Assembly: GCF_001941965.1 (NCBI RefSeq)
Contig: NZ_MKZO01000018.1
Coordinates: forward strand, 1 to 64,000
Source: Pseudomonas putida
GTDB taxonomy: Bacteria > Pseudomonadota > Gammaproteobacteria > Pseudomonadales > Pseudomonadaceae
Direction of reading: 5' to 3'
DNA length: 64,000 nucleotides
Shown here: one piece after another, positions 13,790 through 26,403 of the stretch
Layout: each line of letters opens with the position of its first letter
Numbering within the stretch: the stretch's first letter is position 1
Program-made: the position numbers and the translations under genes
Notes under the pieces: model-generated
What the model saw: only the letters and a program-made list of their open reading frames with translations
Told to the model about the DNA's origin: nothing
The model's database searches: none

Positions 13790-14190
13790 GGCCCCGCTCC
13801 CGCTAATCAGGGGCCCTGGCAAGGGCCTTCGGGTCGCGCTTCGAACTACCCCCGAGGCCGATTCGTGTCTGTACAGCCCACAAGGCGCGTTGGACGTGAT
13901 CACGACTGGAACGAGGTTGTCCCGAGGGACGGAAGCGCATCAAACGGTACACGGCACACCCTGATCGAAGCAGCACGGCAACCACGAGCCAACCTGCCCG
14001 ACGGACGCCCGCACCTGCTCACTTCCCCCTCCGAGCCCACATCGTTCACCGTCGCGATTTCGCCCGACTAGACTGTTTCATCGCCAGCGCGTCCCTGAGC
14101 CGCGAGCATTCGGTGCTGCCCCTGTACGACACAGCGCAGCCGACAGAGCGAACTCTTTTCACCAAGACCTATGCGACGAGGTTTATTTCC
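13790..14190 (+). other. Long aceA leader with alternative hairpins near its 5' end
   Basis: No convincing gene is present in these 400 bases. GGCCCC (13790-13795) can pair with GGGGCC (13810-13815), while the overlapping GGCCC (13812-13816) can pair with GGGCC (13823-13827), so two mutually exclusive hairpins are possible at the start of the leader. A short in-frame stretch of codons opens at 14113 before the true aceA start. Confidence 0.4.
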
Positions 14191-15516
14191 ATGGCACTGA
14201 CACGCGAACAGCAAATTGCAGCCCTCGAAAAAGACTGGGCCGAGAACCCGCGCTGGAAAGGCGTGACCCGTACCTACACCGCTGCCGATGTCGTCCGTCT
14301 GCGTGGTTCGATCCAGCCAGAGCACACCCTGGCTCGCCTGGGTGCGGAAAAACTGTGGAACCTGGTGACCAAGGGCGCACACCCGTCCTTCCGCCCTGAG
14401 AAAGATTTCGTCAACTGCATGGGCGCCCTGACCGGCGGCCAGGCTGTACAACAGGTCAAGGCCGGCATCCAGGCCATCTACCTGTCCGGCTGGCAAGTGG
14501 CTGCCGACAACAACTCGGCAGAATCCATGTACCCCGACCAGTCGCTGTACCCGGTGGATTCGGTTCCAACCGTGGTCAAGCGCATCAACAACTCGTTCCG
14601 TCGCGCCGACCAGATCCAGTGGAAAGCCGGCAAGAACCCGGGCGACGAAGGCTACGTCGACTACTTCGCGCCAATCGTGGCTGACGCCGAGGCCGGTTTC
14701 GGCGGCGTGCTGAACGCCTACGAGCTGATGAAGAACATGATCGAAGCAGGCGCCGCCGGCGTTCACTTCGAAGACCAGCTGGCTTCGGTGAAGAAGTGCG
14801 GTCACATGGGCGGCAAGGTACTGGTTCCGACCCAGGAAGCCGTGCAGAAGCTGACCGCTGCCCGTCTGGCAGCCGACGTTGCCGGCGTACCGACCATCAT
14901 CCTGGCCCGTACCGACGCCAACGCCGCTGACCTGCTGACCAGCGACTGCGACCCGTACGACCAGCCGTTCGTAGTGGGCGACCGTACTCCGGAAGGCTTC
15001 TACAAAGTCCGCGCCGGCCTGGACCAGGCGATTGCCCGCGGCCTGGCCTACGCGCCATACGCCGACCTGATCTGGTGCGAAACCGCCAAGCCGGACCTGG
15101 ACGAAGCCCGTCGCTTCGCCGAAGCGATCAAGAAGGAATACCCGGACCAGATCCTGTCCTACAACTGCTCGCCTTCCTTCAACTGGAAGAAGAACCTGGA
15201 CGACGCGACCATCGCCAAGTTCCAGCGCGAACTGTCGGCCATGGGCTACAAGCACCAGTTCATCACCCTGGCCGGCATCCACAACATGTGGCATGGCATG
15301 TTCAACCTGGCGCACGACTACGCCCGCAACGACATGACCGCCTACGTCAAGCTGCAGGAGCAGGAATTCGCTGACGCTTCGAAGGGCTACACCTTCGTGG
15401 CCCACCAGCAGGAAGTCGGCACCGGCTACTTCGACGACATGACCACCGTGATCCAGGGTGGCAAATCTTCGGTTACCGCCCTCACCGGCTCCACCGAAGA
15501 AGAGCAGTTCCACTGA
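14191..15516 (+). CDS. aceA: Isocitrate lyase
   Basis: First enzyme of the glyoxylate shunt: cleaves isocitrate to glyoxylate and succinate, bypassing the two decarboxylations. The 441-residue size is the E. coli-like short form. The catalytic loop KKCGHMGG (201-208, Cys203) follows VHFEDQL, and [11 protein letters not shown] is the expected substrate-binding strand. The C-terminal [15 protein letters not shown] ending is normal. The start MALTREQQI is the conserved N-terminus, with gagg 11 nt upstream. Upstream lie a candidate RccR operator and a sequence shared with icd, so it is probably co-regulated with carbon flux at the isocitrate branch. Confidence 0.97.
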   Translation: MALTREQQIAALEKDWAENPRWKGVTRTYTAADVVRLRGSIQPEHTLARLGAEKLWNLVTKGAHPSFRPEKDFVNCMGALTGGQAVQQVKAGIQAIYLSGWQVAADNNSAESMYPDQSLYPVDSVPTVVKRINNSFRRADQIQWKAGKNPGDEGYVDYFAPIVADAEAGFGGVLNAYELMKNMIEAGAAGVHFEDQLASVKKCGHMGGKVLVPTQEAVQKLTAARLAADVAGVPTIILARTDANAADLLTSDCDPYDQPFVVGDRTPEGFYKVRAGLDQAIARGLAYAPYADLIWCETAKPDLDEARRFAEAIKKEYPDQILSYNCSPSFNWKKNLDDATIAKFQRELSAMGYKHQFITLAGIHNMWHGMFNLAHDYARNDMTAYVKLQEQEFADASKGYTFVAHQQEVGTGYFDDMTTVIQGGKSSVTALTGSTEEEQFH

Positions 15517-15546
15517 TCTGACCGATCGGTGACTTTCGGGTGACAC

Positions 15547-15589
15547 CTGCGGCCCGGAACCTGTGATGGGGTTCCGGGCCGCAGCTTTT
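15547..15589 (+). terminator. Strong terminator of aceA
   Basis: A 15-bp perfect stem, 15547-15561 with 15570-15584 (CTGCGGCCCGGAACC and its complement), 8-nt loop, followed by CTTTTCC. Confidence 0.9.
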
Positions 15590-15636
15590 CCATCCTTGGC
15601 TATGCTTGCTCGCACAGCAACGGACAAGGATCGGCC

Positions 15637-16299
15637 ATGCCCCGCTCCGCGACACTCTGCGCCCTCGCCCTGATCGGCGGCGCCTTCTATCTATATGCAA
15701 CCGGCAGCGGCCAGCCGTGGCTCGCCTTCGCAGCCAAGCCCGTTCCGGTATTAATGCTGATGATCTGGCTTGCCGGCGCTCCCGCGGGCACCTACCGTCG
15801 CTGGATCCTGATCGGCCTCGGCTTCTCGATACTCGGTGACCTGGCCCTGGCCTGGCCCGCCGACCTGTTCATCATCGGCCTGGCCGCCTTCTTCTGCGCC
15901 CACCTGGCCTACCTGCGCGCCTACCTCGATGAAACCCGCACATTCGCTCCAGGCGCCCTGCTGGTCGCAGCCGCCTGCGGCGTCGGATTGTTCACCCTGC
16001 TGGCCTGGCACGGCCTGGGCGACCTGCTGATCCCGGTGGCGGCCTACGCCCTGGTCATCAGCGCCATGCTCTGGCGCGCCCTGGCCTGCGCCGGCCTCGC
16101 CGCCCTGGGCGCCGCCAGCTTCGTGCTCTCGGACAGCCTGATCGGCATCGACCGCTTCGTCAGCCCGTTCGCCGCCGCGCCTTACCTGATCATCCTGTTC
16201 TACTGGCTGGGCCAGTGGGCCATCGCCGGATCAGCGCAGCGGCAACGATCTGCCCAACCCTTGATCCAGGCCGCAACGCCCGCGAACAAAAGCGTCTAG
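15637..16299 (+). CDS. YhhN family integral membrane protein (lysoplasmalogenase-like)
   Basis: A 220-residue polytopic membrane protein with about seven or eight hydrophobic segments. Segments such as AAKPVPVLMLMIW, LGDLALAWPADLFIIGLAAFFCAHLAYL and FVLSDSLIGID match the YhhN/TMEM86 family, whose animal members hydrolyse the vinyl-ether bond of lysoplasmalogen; the conserved Asp and His residues are present. The bacterial substrate is uncertain. It stands alone between the aceA terminator and the nuo promoter region. Confidence 0.8.
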   Translation: MPRSATLCALALIGGAFYLYATGSGQPWLAFAAKPVPVLMLMIWLAGAPAGTYRRWILIGLGFSILGDLALAWPADLFIIGLAAFFCAHLAYLRAYLDETRTFAPGALLVAAACGVGLFTLLAWHGLGDLLIPVAAYALVISAMLWRALACAGLAALGAASFVLSDSLIGIDRFVSPFAAAPYLIILFYWLGQWAIAGSAQRQRSAQPLIQAATPANKSV

Positions 16300-16382
16300 A
16301 ACGCAGGTTGCAAATAACTTGCAGGAAGAAAAGCGATGAACTTCTTAGTTGACTCGAACAGTAGGAATAACAAGCGACCGCC

Positions 16383-16403
16383 AAATGATATCAATTATCA
16401 TTT
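16383..16403. promoter_or_regulatory. Candidate Fur box
   Basis: AAATGATA-TCAAT-TATCATTT is a perfect 8-bp dyad. The inner TGATATCAATTATCA (16386-16400) matches 12 of 14 positions of the 7-1-7 Fur consensus TGATAATnATTATCA. It lies about 135 bp upstream of the best nuo promoter. Confidence 0.5.
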
Positions 16404-16537
16404 CGAAACTTGCAATTCTTTACAGCCTGCAAGAAACATAATTAACGAAACCGCGTCGAATCCCCGAAATACAAGGGCTACAGGCACTTACGAGCGATTT
16501 TTGTTCTTAATCCTACGAATAAATTTGCCTCGGGAAT

Positions 16538-16566
16538 TTTACTTACACCCGCTTTACCCATAAAAT
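16538..16566 (+). promoter_or_regulatory. Candidate sigma70 promoter of the nuo operon
   Basis: TTTACT (16538-16543), 17-bp spacer, TAAAAT (16561-16566). The predicted start is near 16573, about 83 bp before the nuoA start codon. Confidence 0.55.
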
Positions 16567-16655
16567 CAGCGCGATAGATCCCGCTGCGACATATCGTCAC
16601 TGCTCTACACTCTTTTTACGCTCAGAGACCACGTGCTCTGTTAAGGATTTCCAGC

Positions 16656-17069
16656 ATGCCCGATTCGACCGGACTGATCGCCCACAACTGGGGTTTCGCC
16701 ATTTTCCTGTTGGGTGTCGTCGGCCTCTGCGCCTTCATGCTCGGCCTGTCCAGCCTGCTCGGTAGCAAGGCCTGGGGCCGTAGCAAGAACGAACCGTTCG
16801 AATCCGGCATGCTGCCTACCGGCGGCGCCCGCCTGCGCCTGTCGGCCAAATTCTATCTGGTCGCGATGCTGTTCGTGATCTTCGATATCGAAGCCCTCTT
16901 TCTCTTTGCATGGTCTGTGTCCGTCCGCGAAAGCGGCTGGACCGGATTCGTCGAAGCTCTCGTTTTCATAGCAATTCTGTTGGCAGGTCTTGTCTACCTT
17001 TGGCGGGTCGGGGCGCTCGATTGGGCTCCCGTGGGTCGTCGCAAGCGGCAAGCGAAGCTGAAACAATGA
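16656..17069 (+). CDS. nuoA: NADH-quinone oxidoreductase subunit A
   Basis: A 137-residue membrane-arm subunit (ND3 homologue) of complex I with three transmembrane helices. The conserved loop after helix 1 contains [11 protein letters not shown], the region that moves near the quinone site, followed by [19 protein letters not shown]. The first gene of a complete nuo operon running to 31.6 kb. An aagga site precedes the ATG. Confidence 0.96.
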   Translation: MPDSTGLIAHNWGFAIFLLGVVGLCAFMLGLSSLLGSKAWGRSKNEPFESGMLPTGGARLRLSAKFYLVAMLFVIFDIEALFLFAWSVSVRESGWTGFVEALVFIAILLAGLVYLWRVGALDWAPVGRRKRQAKLKQ

Positions 17070-17079
17070 GGCTTTGGCA

Positions 17080-17757
17080 ATGCAATACAATCTCACCAGA
17101 ATCGATCCGGATGCGCCCAACGAGCAGTATCCAATCGGAGACCGGGAAACCGTCTCCGATTCACTGCTAGAGGACCAGGTCCACAAGAACATCTTCATGG
17201 GCAAGCTCGAAGATGTGCTCAGTGGCGCGGTCAACTGGGGTCGCAAGAACTCCCTGTGGCCATACAACTTCGGCCTGTCCTGCTGCTACGTGGAGATGAC
17301 CACGGCGTTCACCGCGCCGCACGACATCGCCCGTTTCGGCGCCGAAGTGATCCGGGCATCTCCGCGTCAGGCCGACTTCATGGTCGTCGCCGGCACCTGC
17401 TTCATCAAGATGGCGCCGATCATCCAGCGCCTGTACGAGCAGATGCTGGAACCGAAGTGGGTCATTTCCATGGGTTCGTGCGCCAACTCCGGCGGCATGT
17501 ACGACATCTACTCGGTTGTCCAGGGGGTCGACAAGTTCCTCCCCGTGGATGTCTACGTACCTGGCTGCCCGCCTCGCCCTGAAGCATTCCTGCAAGGCCT
17601 GATGCTTCTGCAGGAGTCGATTGGCCAGGAGCGACGCCCTCTTTCCTGGGTGGTTGGCGATCAAGGCGTGTACCGCGCCGAGATGCCGGCCCAGAAAGAT
17701 CTGCGTCGTGAACAGCGCATGCAGGTGACCAACCTGCGCAGCCCCGACGAAGTCTGA
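17080..17757 (+). CDS. nuoB: NADH-quinone oxidoreductase subunit B
   Basis: Peripheral-arm subunit carrying the terminal [4Fe-4S] cluster N2, which hands electrons to quinone. The 225-residue product shows all four ligands: the tandem Cys68-Cys69 in [11 protein letters not shown], Cys134 in GSCANSGG and Cys163 in PGCPPRPEA. The start at MQYNLTRID is used; a TTG two codons earlier is in frame but less likely. It lies 10 bp after nuoA. A stem-loop (17769-17794) sits in the gap before nuoCD. Confidence 0.97.
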   Translation: MQYNLTRIDPDAPNEQYPIGDRETVSDSLLEDQVHKNIFMGKLEDVLSGAVNWGRKNSLWPYNFGLSCCYVEMTTAFTAPHDIARFGAEVIRASPRQADFMVVAGTCFIKMAPIIQRLYEQMLEPKWVISMGSCANSGGMYDIYSVVQGVDKFLPVDVYVPGCPPRPEAFLQGLMLLQESIGQERRPLSWVVGDQGVYRAEMPAQKDLRREQRMQVTNLRSPDEV

Positions 17758-17768
17758 TCCAGCGACCT

Positions 17769-17794
17769 GCCGCCCGTTCCCCGGAACCGGCGGC
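17769..17794 (+). other. Intercistronic stem-loop between nuoB and nuoCD
   Basis: GCCGCC..TTCC pairs with GGAA..GGCGGC with one C-C mismatch. There is no T tract, so it is more likely an mRNA-stability or processing structure than a terminator. Confidence 0.45.
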
Positions 17795-17816
17795 CTGGCT
17801 TCATTCTCTACGTTGA

Positions 17817-19616
<1,800 letters not shown>

Positions 19617-19618
19617 GC

Positions 19619-20116
19619 ATGAACAGCACGCTTATCCAAACCGACCGTTTCGCCCTGAGCGAAACCGAGCGCTCGGCCATCGAGCACGAGATGCATCACT
19701 ACGAGGACCCGCGCGCGGCGTCCATCGAAGCCCTGAAGATCGTCCAGAAACAGCGCGGCTGGGTGCCGGACGGCGCCATCCACGCCATCGGCGAGATCCT
19801 CGGCATTCCGGCCAGCGACGTCGAAGGCGTGGCCACCTTCTATAGCCAGATCTTCCGCCAGCCGGTTGGCCGCCACATCATCCGCGTGTGCGACAGCATG
19901 GTCTGCTACATCGGCGGCCACGAGTCCGTGGTCGGCCAGATCCAGAGCGAGCTGGGCATCGGCCTCGGCCAGACCACCGCGGACGGGCGCTTCACCCTGC
20001 TGCCGGTGTGCTGCCTGGGCAACTGCGACAAGGCCCCGGCCCTGATGATCGACGACGACACCTTCGGTGACGTGCAGCCGGCCGGTGTTGCCAAATTGCT
20101 GGAGGGTTACGTATGA
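19619..20116 (+). CDS. nuoE: NADH-quinone oxidoreductase subunit E
   Basis: A 165-residue thioredoxin-fold subunit (24-kDa homologue) carrying the off-pathway [2Fe-2S] cluster N1a. Ligands are Cys91 and Cys96 ([11 protein letters not shown]) and Cys132 and Cys136 ([10 protein letters not shown]). The preceding three-helix bundle with [11 protein letters not shown] is typical. It begins 2 bp after the nuoCD stop and overlaps nuoF by four bases (ATGA), so the three are translationally coupled. Confidence 0.97.
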   Translation: MNSTLIQTDRFALSETERSAIEHEMHHYEDPRAASIEALKIVQKQRGWVPDGAIHAIGEILGIPASDVEGVATFYSQIFRQPVGRHIIRVCDSMVCYIGGHESVVGQIQSELGIGLGQTTADGRFTLLPVCCLGNCDKAPALMIDDDTFGDVQPAGVAKLLEGYV

Positions 20117-21477
20117 CCATCACTTCCTTCGGCCCGGCCAACCGCATCGCGCGCAGCGCCGAGACCCACCCGCTGACCTGGCGCCTGCGTGACGACGGCG
20201 AGCCGGTATGGCTCGACGAGTACCAGGCCAAGAACGGCTACGCCGCCGCGCGTACCGCCCTGGCCCAGCTGTCCCAGGACGAGATCGTCCAGACCGTCAA
20301 GGACTCCGGCCTCAAGGGCCGTGGCGGCGCAGGCTTCCCCACCGGCGTGAAGTGGGGCCTGATGCCGAAAGACGAATCCATGAACATCCGCTACCTGCTG
20401 TGCAACGCGGACGAAATGGAGCCGAACACCTGGAAGGACCGCATGCTGATGGAGCAACAGCCCCATCTGCTGGTCGAGGGCATGCTGATCAGCGCCCGCG
20501 CCCTCAAGGCCTACCGTGGCTACATCTTCCTGCGCGGCGAGTACACCACCGCCGCCCGCAACCTGAACCGCGCCATCGATGAAGCCAAGGCCGCCGGCCT
20601 GCTGGGCAAGAACATCCTCGGCAGCGGCTTCGATTTCGAGCTGTTCGTGCACACCGGTGCCGGCCGCTACATCTGCGGTGAAGAAACCGCGCTGATCAAC
20701 TCGCTGGAAGGCCGCCGCGCCAACCCGCGCTCCAAGCCGCCCTTCCCTGCCGCCGTCGGCGTCTGGGGCAAGCCGACCTGCGTGAACAACGTCGAGACCC
20801 TGTGCAACGTCCCGGCGATCGTCGCCAACGGCGTCGACTGGTACAAGTCGCTGGCCCGTGAAGGCAGCGAAGACCACGGCACCAAGCTGATGGGCTTCTC
20901 CGGCAAGGTGAAGAACCCGGGCCTGTGGGAACTGCCGTTCGGCGTCACCGCCCGCGAGCTGTTCGAAGACTACGCCGGCGGCATGCGCGACGGCTTCAAG
21001 CTCAAGTGCTGGCAGCCAGGCGGCGCCGGTACCGGCTTCCTGCTCCCCGAGCACCTGGACGCACAAATGTACGCCGGCGGCATCGCCAAGGTGGGCACCC
21101 GGATGGGTACCGGCCTGGCCATGGCGGTGGACGACAGCATCAGCATGGTCTCGCTGCTGCGCAACATGGAAGAGTTCTTCGCCCGCGAATCCTGCGGCTG
21201 GTGCACCCCGTGCCGCGACGGCCTGCCATGGAGCGTGAAGATGCTGCGCGCCCTGGAAAAAGGCCAGGGCAAGCGCGAGGACATCGACACCCTGCTGCAG
21301 CTGGTCAACTTCCTCGGCCCTGGCCGTACCTTCTGTGCTCACGCACCAGGTGCCGTCGAGCCGCTGGGCAGTGCCATCAAATACTTCCGCTCCGAGTTCG
21401 AGGCCGGTGTCGCCGCCAATCCTGGTGGTGAAACCCTGCGCCCGAACCTGGCGCAGCCGATTGTGGTCGGCGCATAA
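20113..21477 (+). CDS. nuoF: NADH-quinone oxidoreductase subunit F (NADH/FMN binding)
   Basis: The 454-residue NADH-oxidising subunit (51-kDa homologue) with FMN and the [4Fe-4S] cluster N3. The FMN/NADH glycine-rich loop [10 protein letters not shown] is at 69-78; [14 protein letters not shown] lies in the NADH/FMN region. Cluster ligands include Cys361, Cys364 and Cys367 in [11 protein letters not shown] and a downstream Cys in RTFCAHAPG. Its start overlaps the nuoE stop. A 133-bp gap with a short basic reading frame separates it from nuoG. Confidence 0.97.
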   Translation: MTITSFGPANRIARSAETHPLTWRLRDDGEPVWLDEYQAKNGYAAARTALAQLSQDEIVQTVKDSGLKGRGGAGFPTGVKWGLMPKDESMNIRYLLCNADEMEPNTWKDRMLMEQQPHLLVEGMLISARALKAYRGYIFLRGEYTTAARNLNRAIDEAKAAGLLGKNILGSGFDFELFVHTGAGRYICGEETALINSLEGRRANPRSKPPFPAAVGVWGKPTCVNNVETLCNVPAIVANGVDWYKSLAREGSEDHGTKLMGFSGKVKNPGLWELPFGVTARELFEDYAGGMRDGFKLKCWQPGGAGTGFLLPEHLDAQMYAGGIAKVGTRMGTGLAMAVDDSISMVSLLRNMEEFFARESCGWCTPCRDGLPWSVKMLRALEKGQGKREDIDTLLQLVNFLGPGRTFCAHAPGAVEPLGSAIKYFRSEFEAGVAANPGGETLRPNLAQPIVVGA

Positions 21478-21610
21478 GAAGATGAAAAAGCGGGTGGTCC
21501 GTGCCGCCCGCCAGCCACGCAGGCTCGCCCGAATGATTCGCGCGAGCCGCGGGCACACCGATTTCCATTAGCCACACCCGCTCACGCGGGCCAACGAAGA
21601 ACTTTGAACC

Positions 21611-24325
21611 ATGGCCACTATCCACGTAGACGGCAAAGCGCTCGAAGTCAACGGTGCAGACAACCTGTTACAGGCCTGTCTGTCGCTCGGCCTCGACATC
21701 CCTTATTTCTGCTGGCACCCGGCGCTCGGTAGCGTCGGCGCCTGCCGGCAGTGTGCGGTCAAGCAGTACACCGACGAGAACGACACCCGTGGTCGCATCG
21801 TCATGTCCTGCATGACCCCTGCCTCCGACGGCACCTGGATTTCCATCGAGGACGAAGAGTCCAAGGCGTTCCGCGCCAGCGTCGTCGAATGGCTGATGAC
21901 CAACCACCCGCACGACTGCCCGGTCTGCGAGGAAGGCGGTCACTGCCACCTGCAAGACATGACGGTAATGACCGGCCACAACGAGCGCCGCTACCGTTTC
22001 ACCAAGCGTACCCACCAGAACCAGGAGCTCGGCCCGTTCATCGCCCACGAGATGAACCGCTGCATCGCCTGCTATCGCTGCGTGCGTTACTACAAGGACT
22101 ACGCCGGCGGTACCGACCTGGGCGTCTACGGTGCCCACGACAACGTCTATTTCGGCCGCGTCGAGGACGGTGCCCTGGAGAGCGAATTCTCCGGCAACCT
22201 GACCGAGGTCTGCCCGACCGGTGTGTTCACCGACAAGACCCACTCCGAACGCTACAACCGTAAATGGGACATGCAGTTCGCCCCGAGCATCTGCCATGGC
22301 TGCTCCAGCGGTTGCAACATCAGCCCGGGCGAGCGCTACGGTGAACTGCGTCGCATCGAGAACCGCTTCAACGGCTCGGTGAACCAGTACTTCCTGTGCG
22401 ACCGTGGCCGTTTCGGCTATGGCTACGTCAACCGCGCCGACCGCCCACGCCAGCCGCTGCTGGCCGACGGCTCCAAGCTCAGCCTGGACGCCGCCCTGGA
22501 CAAGGCCGCCGACCTGCTGCGCGGCCGTAACATCGTCGGTATCGGTTCGCCCCGCGCCAGCCTGGAAAGCAACTACGGCCTGCGCGAGCTGGTCGGTGCC
22601 GAGCACTTCTACTCCGGTATGGAAGCGGCCGAGCTGGAGCGCGTGCGCCTGGTCCTGCAGGTGCTGAACGACAGCCCGCTGCCGGTGCCGACCCTGCGCG
22701 ACATCGAAGACCACGACGCCGTGTTCGTCCTCGGTGAAGACCTGACCCAGACCGCTGCCCGCGTCGCCCTGGCCGTGCGCCAGGCCACCAAGGGCAAGGC
22801 CGAGGCCATGGCCGAAGCGATGAAGGTCCAGCCGTGGCTCGACGCCGCGGTGAAGAACATCGGCCAGCACGCCCTGTACCCGCTGTTCATCGCCAGCCTG
22901 GCCGAGACCAAGCTGGATGACGTCGCCGAAGAGTGCGTACACGCAGCGCCAGACGACCTGGCCCGCATCGGTTTCGCCGTGGCCCACGCCATCGACCCGA
23001 GCGCCCCTGCCGTCGAAGGCCTGGACAGCGAAGCTGCCGAGCTGGCCAAGCGCATCGCCGATGCCCTGATCGCCGCCAAGCGTCCGCTGATCGTGTCCGG
23101 TGGCTCCCTCGGCTCCAAAGCCCTGATCGAAGCGGCTGCCAACATCGCCAAGGCCCTGAAGCTGCGCGAGAAAGCCGGCTCACTCAGCCTGGTGGTCCCG
23201 GAAGCCAACAGCATCGGCATGGCCATGTTCGGTGGTGATTCCGTCGACGCCGCCCTGGACGCAGTGATCTGCGGCAAGGCCGACGCCATCGTCGTCCTGG
23301 AAAACGACCTGTACAGCCGCGTACCGGCTGCCAAGGTCGATGCCGCCTTCGCCGCCGCCAAGGTGATCATCGTTGCCGATCACTCGAAGACCGCGACCAC
23401 CGACCGCGCCCACCTGGTCCTGCCGGCGGCTTCCTTCGCCGAAGGCGACGGCACCCTGGTCAGCCAGGAAGGCCGTGCCCAGCGCTTCTTCCAGGTGTTC
23501 GATCCGACCTACCTGGACAGCAGCATCCTGGTTCACGAAGGCTGGCGCTGGCTGCACGCCCTGCGTGCGACCCTGCTGAACAAGCCGGTGGACTGGACCC
23601 AACTGGACCACGTCACCAGCGCCTGCGCCACCGTTGCCCCGCAACTGGCCGGCATCGTCGATGCCGCACCGTCCGCCGCGTTCCGCATCAAGGGCATGAA
23701 ACTCGCCCGTGAGCCACTGCGCTACTCCGGTCGTACTGCCATGCGCGCCAATATCAGCGTGCACGAGCCGCGTACCCCGCAGGACCAGGACACCGCGTTC
23801 GCCTTCTCCATGGAAGGTTACTCGGGCTCCGCCGAACCGCGCTCGCAAGTGCCGTTCGCCTGGTCGCCGGGCTGGAACTCGCCGCAAGCCTGGAACAAGT
23901 TCCAGGACGAGGTCGGTGGTCACCTGCGTGCAGGCGACCCGGGCACCCGCCTGATCGAGTCCCAAGGCGATCGCCTGAACTGGTTCGCCAGCGTCCCGGC
24001 GGCCTTCGCCCCGGCCCGTGGCACCTGGCAGGCCGTGCCGTTCTACCACCTGTTCGGCAGCGAGGAAAACTCCTCCCGCGCCGCCCCGGTGCAAGAGCGC
24101 ATCCCGCAGCCTTACGTCGCGCTGGCCAAGTCGGAAGCCGACCGCCTGGGCGTCAACGAAGGCGCCCTGCTCAGCCTGAACGTTGCCGGCCAGACCCTGC
24201 GCCTGCCGCTGCGTATCAATGAAGAACTGGGCGCTGGCCTGGTTGCCCTGCCGAAAGGCCTGGCCGGTATTCCGCCCGCCATCTTCGGTGCATCCGTCGA
24301 AGGCCTGCAGGAGGCAGCACAATGA
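21611..24325 (+). CDS. nuoG: NADH-quinone oxidoreductase subunit G
   Basis: The 904-residue largest peripheral subunit (75-kDa homologue). All cluster ligands are visible: [2Fe-2S] N1b with Cys34, Cys45, Cys48 and Cys67; N5 with His99, Cys103, Cys106 and Cys112; N4 with Cys151, Cys154, Cys157 and Cys201; and the extra cluster N7 with Cys228, Cys231, Cys235 and Cys263, which only some bacteria keep. The rest is a molybdopterin-oxidoreductase-like domain without cofactor. The stop overlaps the nuoH start by four bases (ATGA). Confidence 0.97.
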   Translation: MATIHVDGKALEVNGADNLLQACLSLGLDIPYFCWHPALGSVGACRQCAVKQYTDENDTRGRIVMSCMTPASDGTWISIEDEESKAFRASVVEWLMTNHPHDCPVCEEGGHCHLQDMTVMTGHNERRYRFTKRTHQNQELGPFIAHEMNRCIACYRCVRYYKDYAGGTDLGVYGAHDNVYFGRVEDGALESEFSGNLTEVCPTGVFTDKTHSERYNRKWDMQFAPSICHGCSSGCNISPGERYGELRRIENRFNGSVNQYFLCDRGRFGYGYVNRADRPRQPLLADGSKLSLDAALDKAADLLRGRNIVGIGSPRASLESNYGLRELVGAEHFYSGMEAAELERVRLVLQVLNDSPLPVPTLRDIEDHDAVFVLGEDLTQTAARVALAVRQATKGKAEAMAEAMKVQPWLDAAVKNIGQHALYPLFIASLAETKLDDVAEECVHAAPDDLARIGFAVAHAIDPSAPAVEGLDSEAAELAKRIADALIAAKRPLIVSGGSLGSKALIEAAANIAKALKLREKAGSLSLVVPEANSIGMAMFGGDSVDAALDAVICGKADAIVVLENDLYSRVPAAKVDAAFAAAKVIIVADHSKTATTDRAHLVLPAASFAEGDGTLVSQEGRAQRFFQVFDPTYLDSSILVHEGWRWLHALRATLLNKPVDWTQLDHVTSACATVAPQLAGIVDAAPSAAFRIKGMKLAREPLRYSGRTAMRANISVHEPRTPQDQDTAFAFSMEGYSGSAEPRSQVPFAWSPGWNSPQAWNKFQDEVGGHLRAGDPGTRLIESQGDRLNWFASVPAAFAPARGTWQAVPFYHLFGSEENSSRAAPVQERIPQPYVALAKSEADRLGVNEGALLSLNVAGQTLRLPLRINEELGAGLVALPKGLAGIPPAIFGASVEGLQEAAQ

Positions 24326-25329
24326 CCTGGTTCACCCCCGAAGTGATCGATGTGATCATCGCCGTCGTCAAGGCCGTTGTGGTCCTGCTGGCGGTGGTGG
24401 TCTGCGGCGCGCTGCTCAGCTTCGTCGAGCGGCGCCTGCTGGGCTGGTGGCAGGACCGCTATGGTCCGAACCGCGTCGGCCCGTTCGGCATGTTCCAGAT
24501 CGCTGCCGACATGCTGAAGATGTTCTTCAAGGAAGACTGGAACCCGCCCTTCGTCGACCGGATGATCTTCACCCTGGCACCCGTGGTGGCGATGAGCGCC
24601 CTGCTGATCGCCTTCGTGGTCATCCCGATCACCCCGACCTGGGGTGTCGCGGACCTGAACATCGGCCTGCTGTTCTTCTTCGCCATGGCCGGTCTGTCGG
24701 TCTACGCCGTGCTCTTCGCCGGCTGGTCGTCGAACAACAAGTACGCCCTGCTCGGCAGCCTGCGGGCCTCGGCCCAGACCGTGTCCTATGAAGTGTTCAT
24801 GGGCCTGGCGCTGATGGGCGTGGTGGTCCAGGTCGGCTCGTTCAACATGCGCGACATCGTCGAGTACCAGGCGCAGAACCTGTGGTTCATCATTCCGCAG
24901 TTCTTCGGCTTCTGTACCTTCTTCATCGCTGGCGTGGCCGTGACTCACCGTCACCCCTTCGACCAGCCGGAAGCGGAACAGGAACTGGCCGACGGCTACC
25001 ACATCGAGTATGCCGGCATGAAATGGGGCATGTTCTTCGTCGGCGAGTACATCGGCATCATCCTGGTGTCGGCGCTGCTGGTAACCCTGTTCTTCGGTGG
25101 CTGGCACGGTCCGTTCGATCTGCTGCCGCAGGTTCCGTTCCTGTGGTTCGCCCTGAAAACCGGTTTCTTCATCATGCTGTTCATCCTGCTGCGCGCCTCG
25201 ATCCCGCGCCCGCGCTATGACCAGGTGATGGACTTCAGCTGGAAGTTCTGCCTGCCGCTGACCCTGATCAATTTGCTGGTGACCGCTGCGATCGTGTTGC
25301 TCAACACGCCAGCTGTTGCGGCCCAGTGA
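24322..25329 (+). CDS. nuoH: NADH-quinone oxidoreductase subunit H
   Basis: A 335-residue, eight-helix membrane subunit (ND1 homologue) that docks the peripheral arm and lines the quinone channel. Typical segments are [21 protein letters not shown] near the N-terminus, [12 protein letters not shown], and the acidic loop [19 protein letters not shown] before helix 6. Start overlaps the nuoG stop. Length and topology are normal. Confidence 0.97.
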   Translation: MTWFTPEVIDVIIAVVKAVVVLLAVVVCGALLSFVERRLLGWWQDRYGPNRVGPFGMFQIAADMLKMFFKEDWNPPFVDRMIFTLAPVVAMSALLIAFVVIPITPTWGVADLNIGLLFFFAMAGLSVYAVLFAGWSSNNKYALLGSLRASAQTVSYEVFMGLALMGVVVQVGSFNMRDIVEYQAQNLWFIIPQFFGFCTFFIAGVAVTHRHPFDQPEAEQELADGYHIEYAGMKWGMFFVGEYIGIILVSALLVTLFFGGWHGPFDLLPQVPFLWFALKTGFFIMLFILLRASIPRPRYDQVMDFSWKFCLPLTLINLLVTAAIVLLNTPAVAAQ

Positions 25330-25340
25330 GGATTTGACCC

Positions 25341-25889
25341 ATGTTCAAATATATTGGCGACATCGTTAAGGGCACCGGCACCCAGCTGCGCAGCCTGGTG
25401 ATGGTGTTCTCCCACGGGTTCCGCAAGCGCGACACCCTGCAATACCCGGAAGAGCCGGTCTACCTGCCGCCACGCTACCGTGGCCGCATCGTCCTGACCC
25501 GCGACCCCGATGGCGAAGAGCGCTGCGTAGCGTGCAACCTGTGCGCCGTGGCCTGCCCGGTGGGTTGCATCTCGCTGCAGAAAGCCGAGACGGATGACGG
25601 ACGCTGGTATCCGGAGTTCTTCCGTATCAACTTCTCGCGCTGCATTTTCTGCGGCCTCTGCGAGGAAGCCTGCCCGACCACCGCGATCCAGCTCACCCCG
25701 GATTTCGAAATGGCCGAGTTCAAACGTCAGGACCTGGTGTACGAGAAAGAAGATCTGCTGATCTCCGGCCCCGGCAAGAATCCCGACTACAACTTCTACC
25801 GTGTTGCAGGTATGGCCGTTGCCGGCAAGCCGAAAGGCGCCGCGCAGAACGAAGCCGAGCCGATCAACGTGAAGAGCTTGCTCCCTTAA
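25341..25889 (+). CDS. nuoI: NADH-quinone oxidoreductase subunit I
   Basis: A 182-residue peripheral subunit (TYKY homologue) carrying the [4Fe-4S] clusters N6a and N6b. Two ferredoxin motifs are present: Cys62, Cys65, Cys68 and Cys72, and Cys101, Cys104, Cys107 and Cys111, each ending CP. The N-terminal amphipathic region holds it to the membrane next to NuoH. It lies 11 bp after nuoH with its own ribosome site (gagga). Confidence 0.97.
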   Translation: MFKYIGDIVKGTGTQLRSLVMVFSHGFRKRDTLQYPEEPVYLPPRYRGRIVLTRDPDGEERCVACNLCAVACPVGCISLQKAETDDGRWYPEFFRINFSRCIFCGLCEEACPTTAIQLTPDFEMAEFKRQDLVYEKEDLLISGPGKNPDYNFYRVAGMAVAGKPKGAAQNEAEPINVKSLLP

Positions 25890-25898
25890 GGAAGAAAG

Positions 25899-26399
25899 AT
25901 GGAATTCGCTTTCTATTTCGCATCCGGTGTCGCCGTGGTGTCCACCCTGCGGGTGATCACCAACACCAACCCGGTGCATGCCCTGCTCTACCTGATCATT
26001 TCCCTGATCTCCGTGGCGATGACCTTCTTCGCCCTCGGTGCGCCGTTCGCCGGCGCCCTGGAAGTGATCGCCTACGCCGGTGCCATCATGGTGCTGTTCG
26101 TCTTCGTGGTGATGATGCTCAACCTGGGGCCGGCCTCGGTCGCCCAGGAGCGCGGCTGGCTGACCCCGGGCATCTGGCTCGGCCCGGTCGTGCTGGCCGG
26201 CCTGCTGCTGGCCGAACTGCTCTACGTGCTGTTCAGCACCGAGAGCGGCGGCGCCATCGGTCATACCACGGTCGACGCCAAGGCGGTCGGCATCAGCCTG
26301 TTTGGTCCTTACCTGCTGGTAGTGGAACTGGCCTCCATGCTGCTGCTCGCCGCAGCGGTCACGGCCTTCCACCTCGGCCGCAACGAGGCGAAGGAGTAA
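25899..26399 (+). CDS. nuoJ: NADH-quinone oxidoreductase subunit J
   Basis: A 166-residue, five-helix membrane subunit (ND6 homologue). The third helix [20 protein letters not shown] is the conserved segment with a pi-bulge that links quinone chemistry to the proton pumps. It lies 9 bp after nuoI behind a strong aaggaag site, and 4 bp before nuoK. Confidence 0.96.
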   Translation: MEFAFYFASGVAVVSTLRVITNTNPVHALLYLIISLISVAMTFFALGAPFAGALEVIAYAGAIMVLFVFVVMMLNLGPASVAQERGWLTPGIWLGPVVLAGLLLAELLYVLFSTESGGAIGHTTVDAKAVGISLFGPYLLVVELASMLLLAAAVTAFHLGRNEAKE

Positions 26400-26403
26400 T
26401 CAC

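Larger units (their letters stand above)
16300..16655 (+). other. AT-rich regulatory region upstream of the nuo operon
   Basis: 356 bp with no credible gene and much lower GC than the flanks. It holds a candidate Fur box and a sigma70-like promoter, annotated separately. A 75-codon open frame at 16336-16563 crosses the Fur box and has non-Pseudomonas codon use, so it is not called. Confidence 0.6.

Noticed and set aside
16336..16563. 75-codon open frame upstream of nuoA with an AGGAAG-like site
   Set aside because: It spans the Fur-like dyad and the promoter region, uses AT-rich codons foreign to the rest of the window, and the product has no recognisable features.
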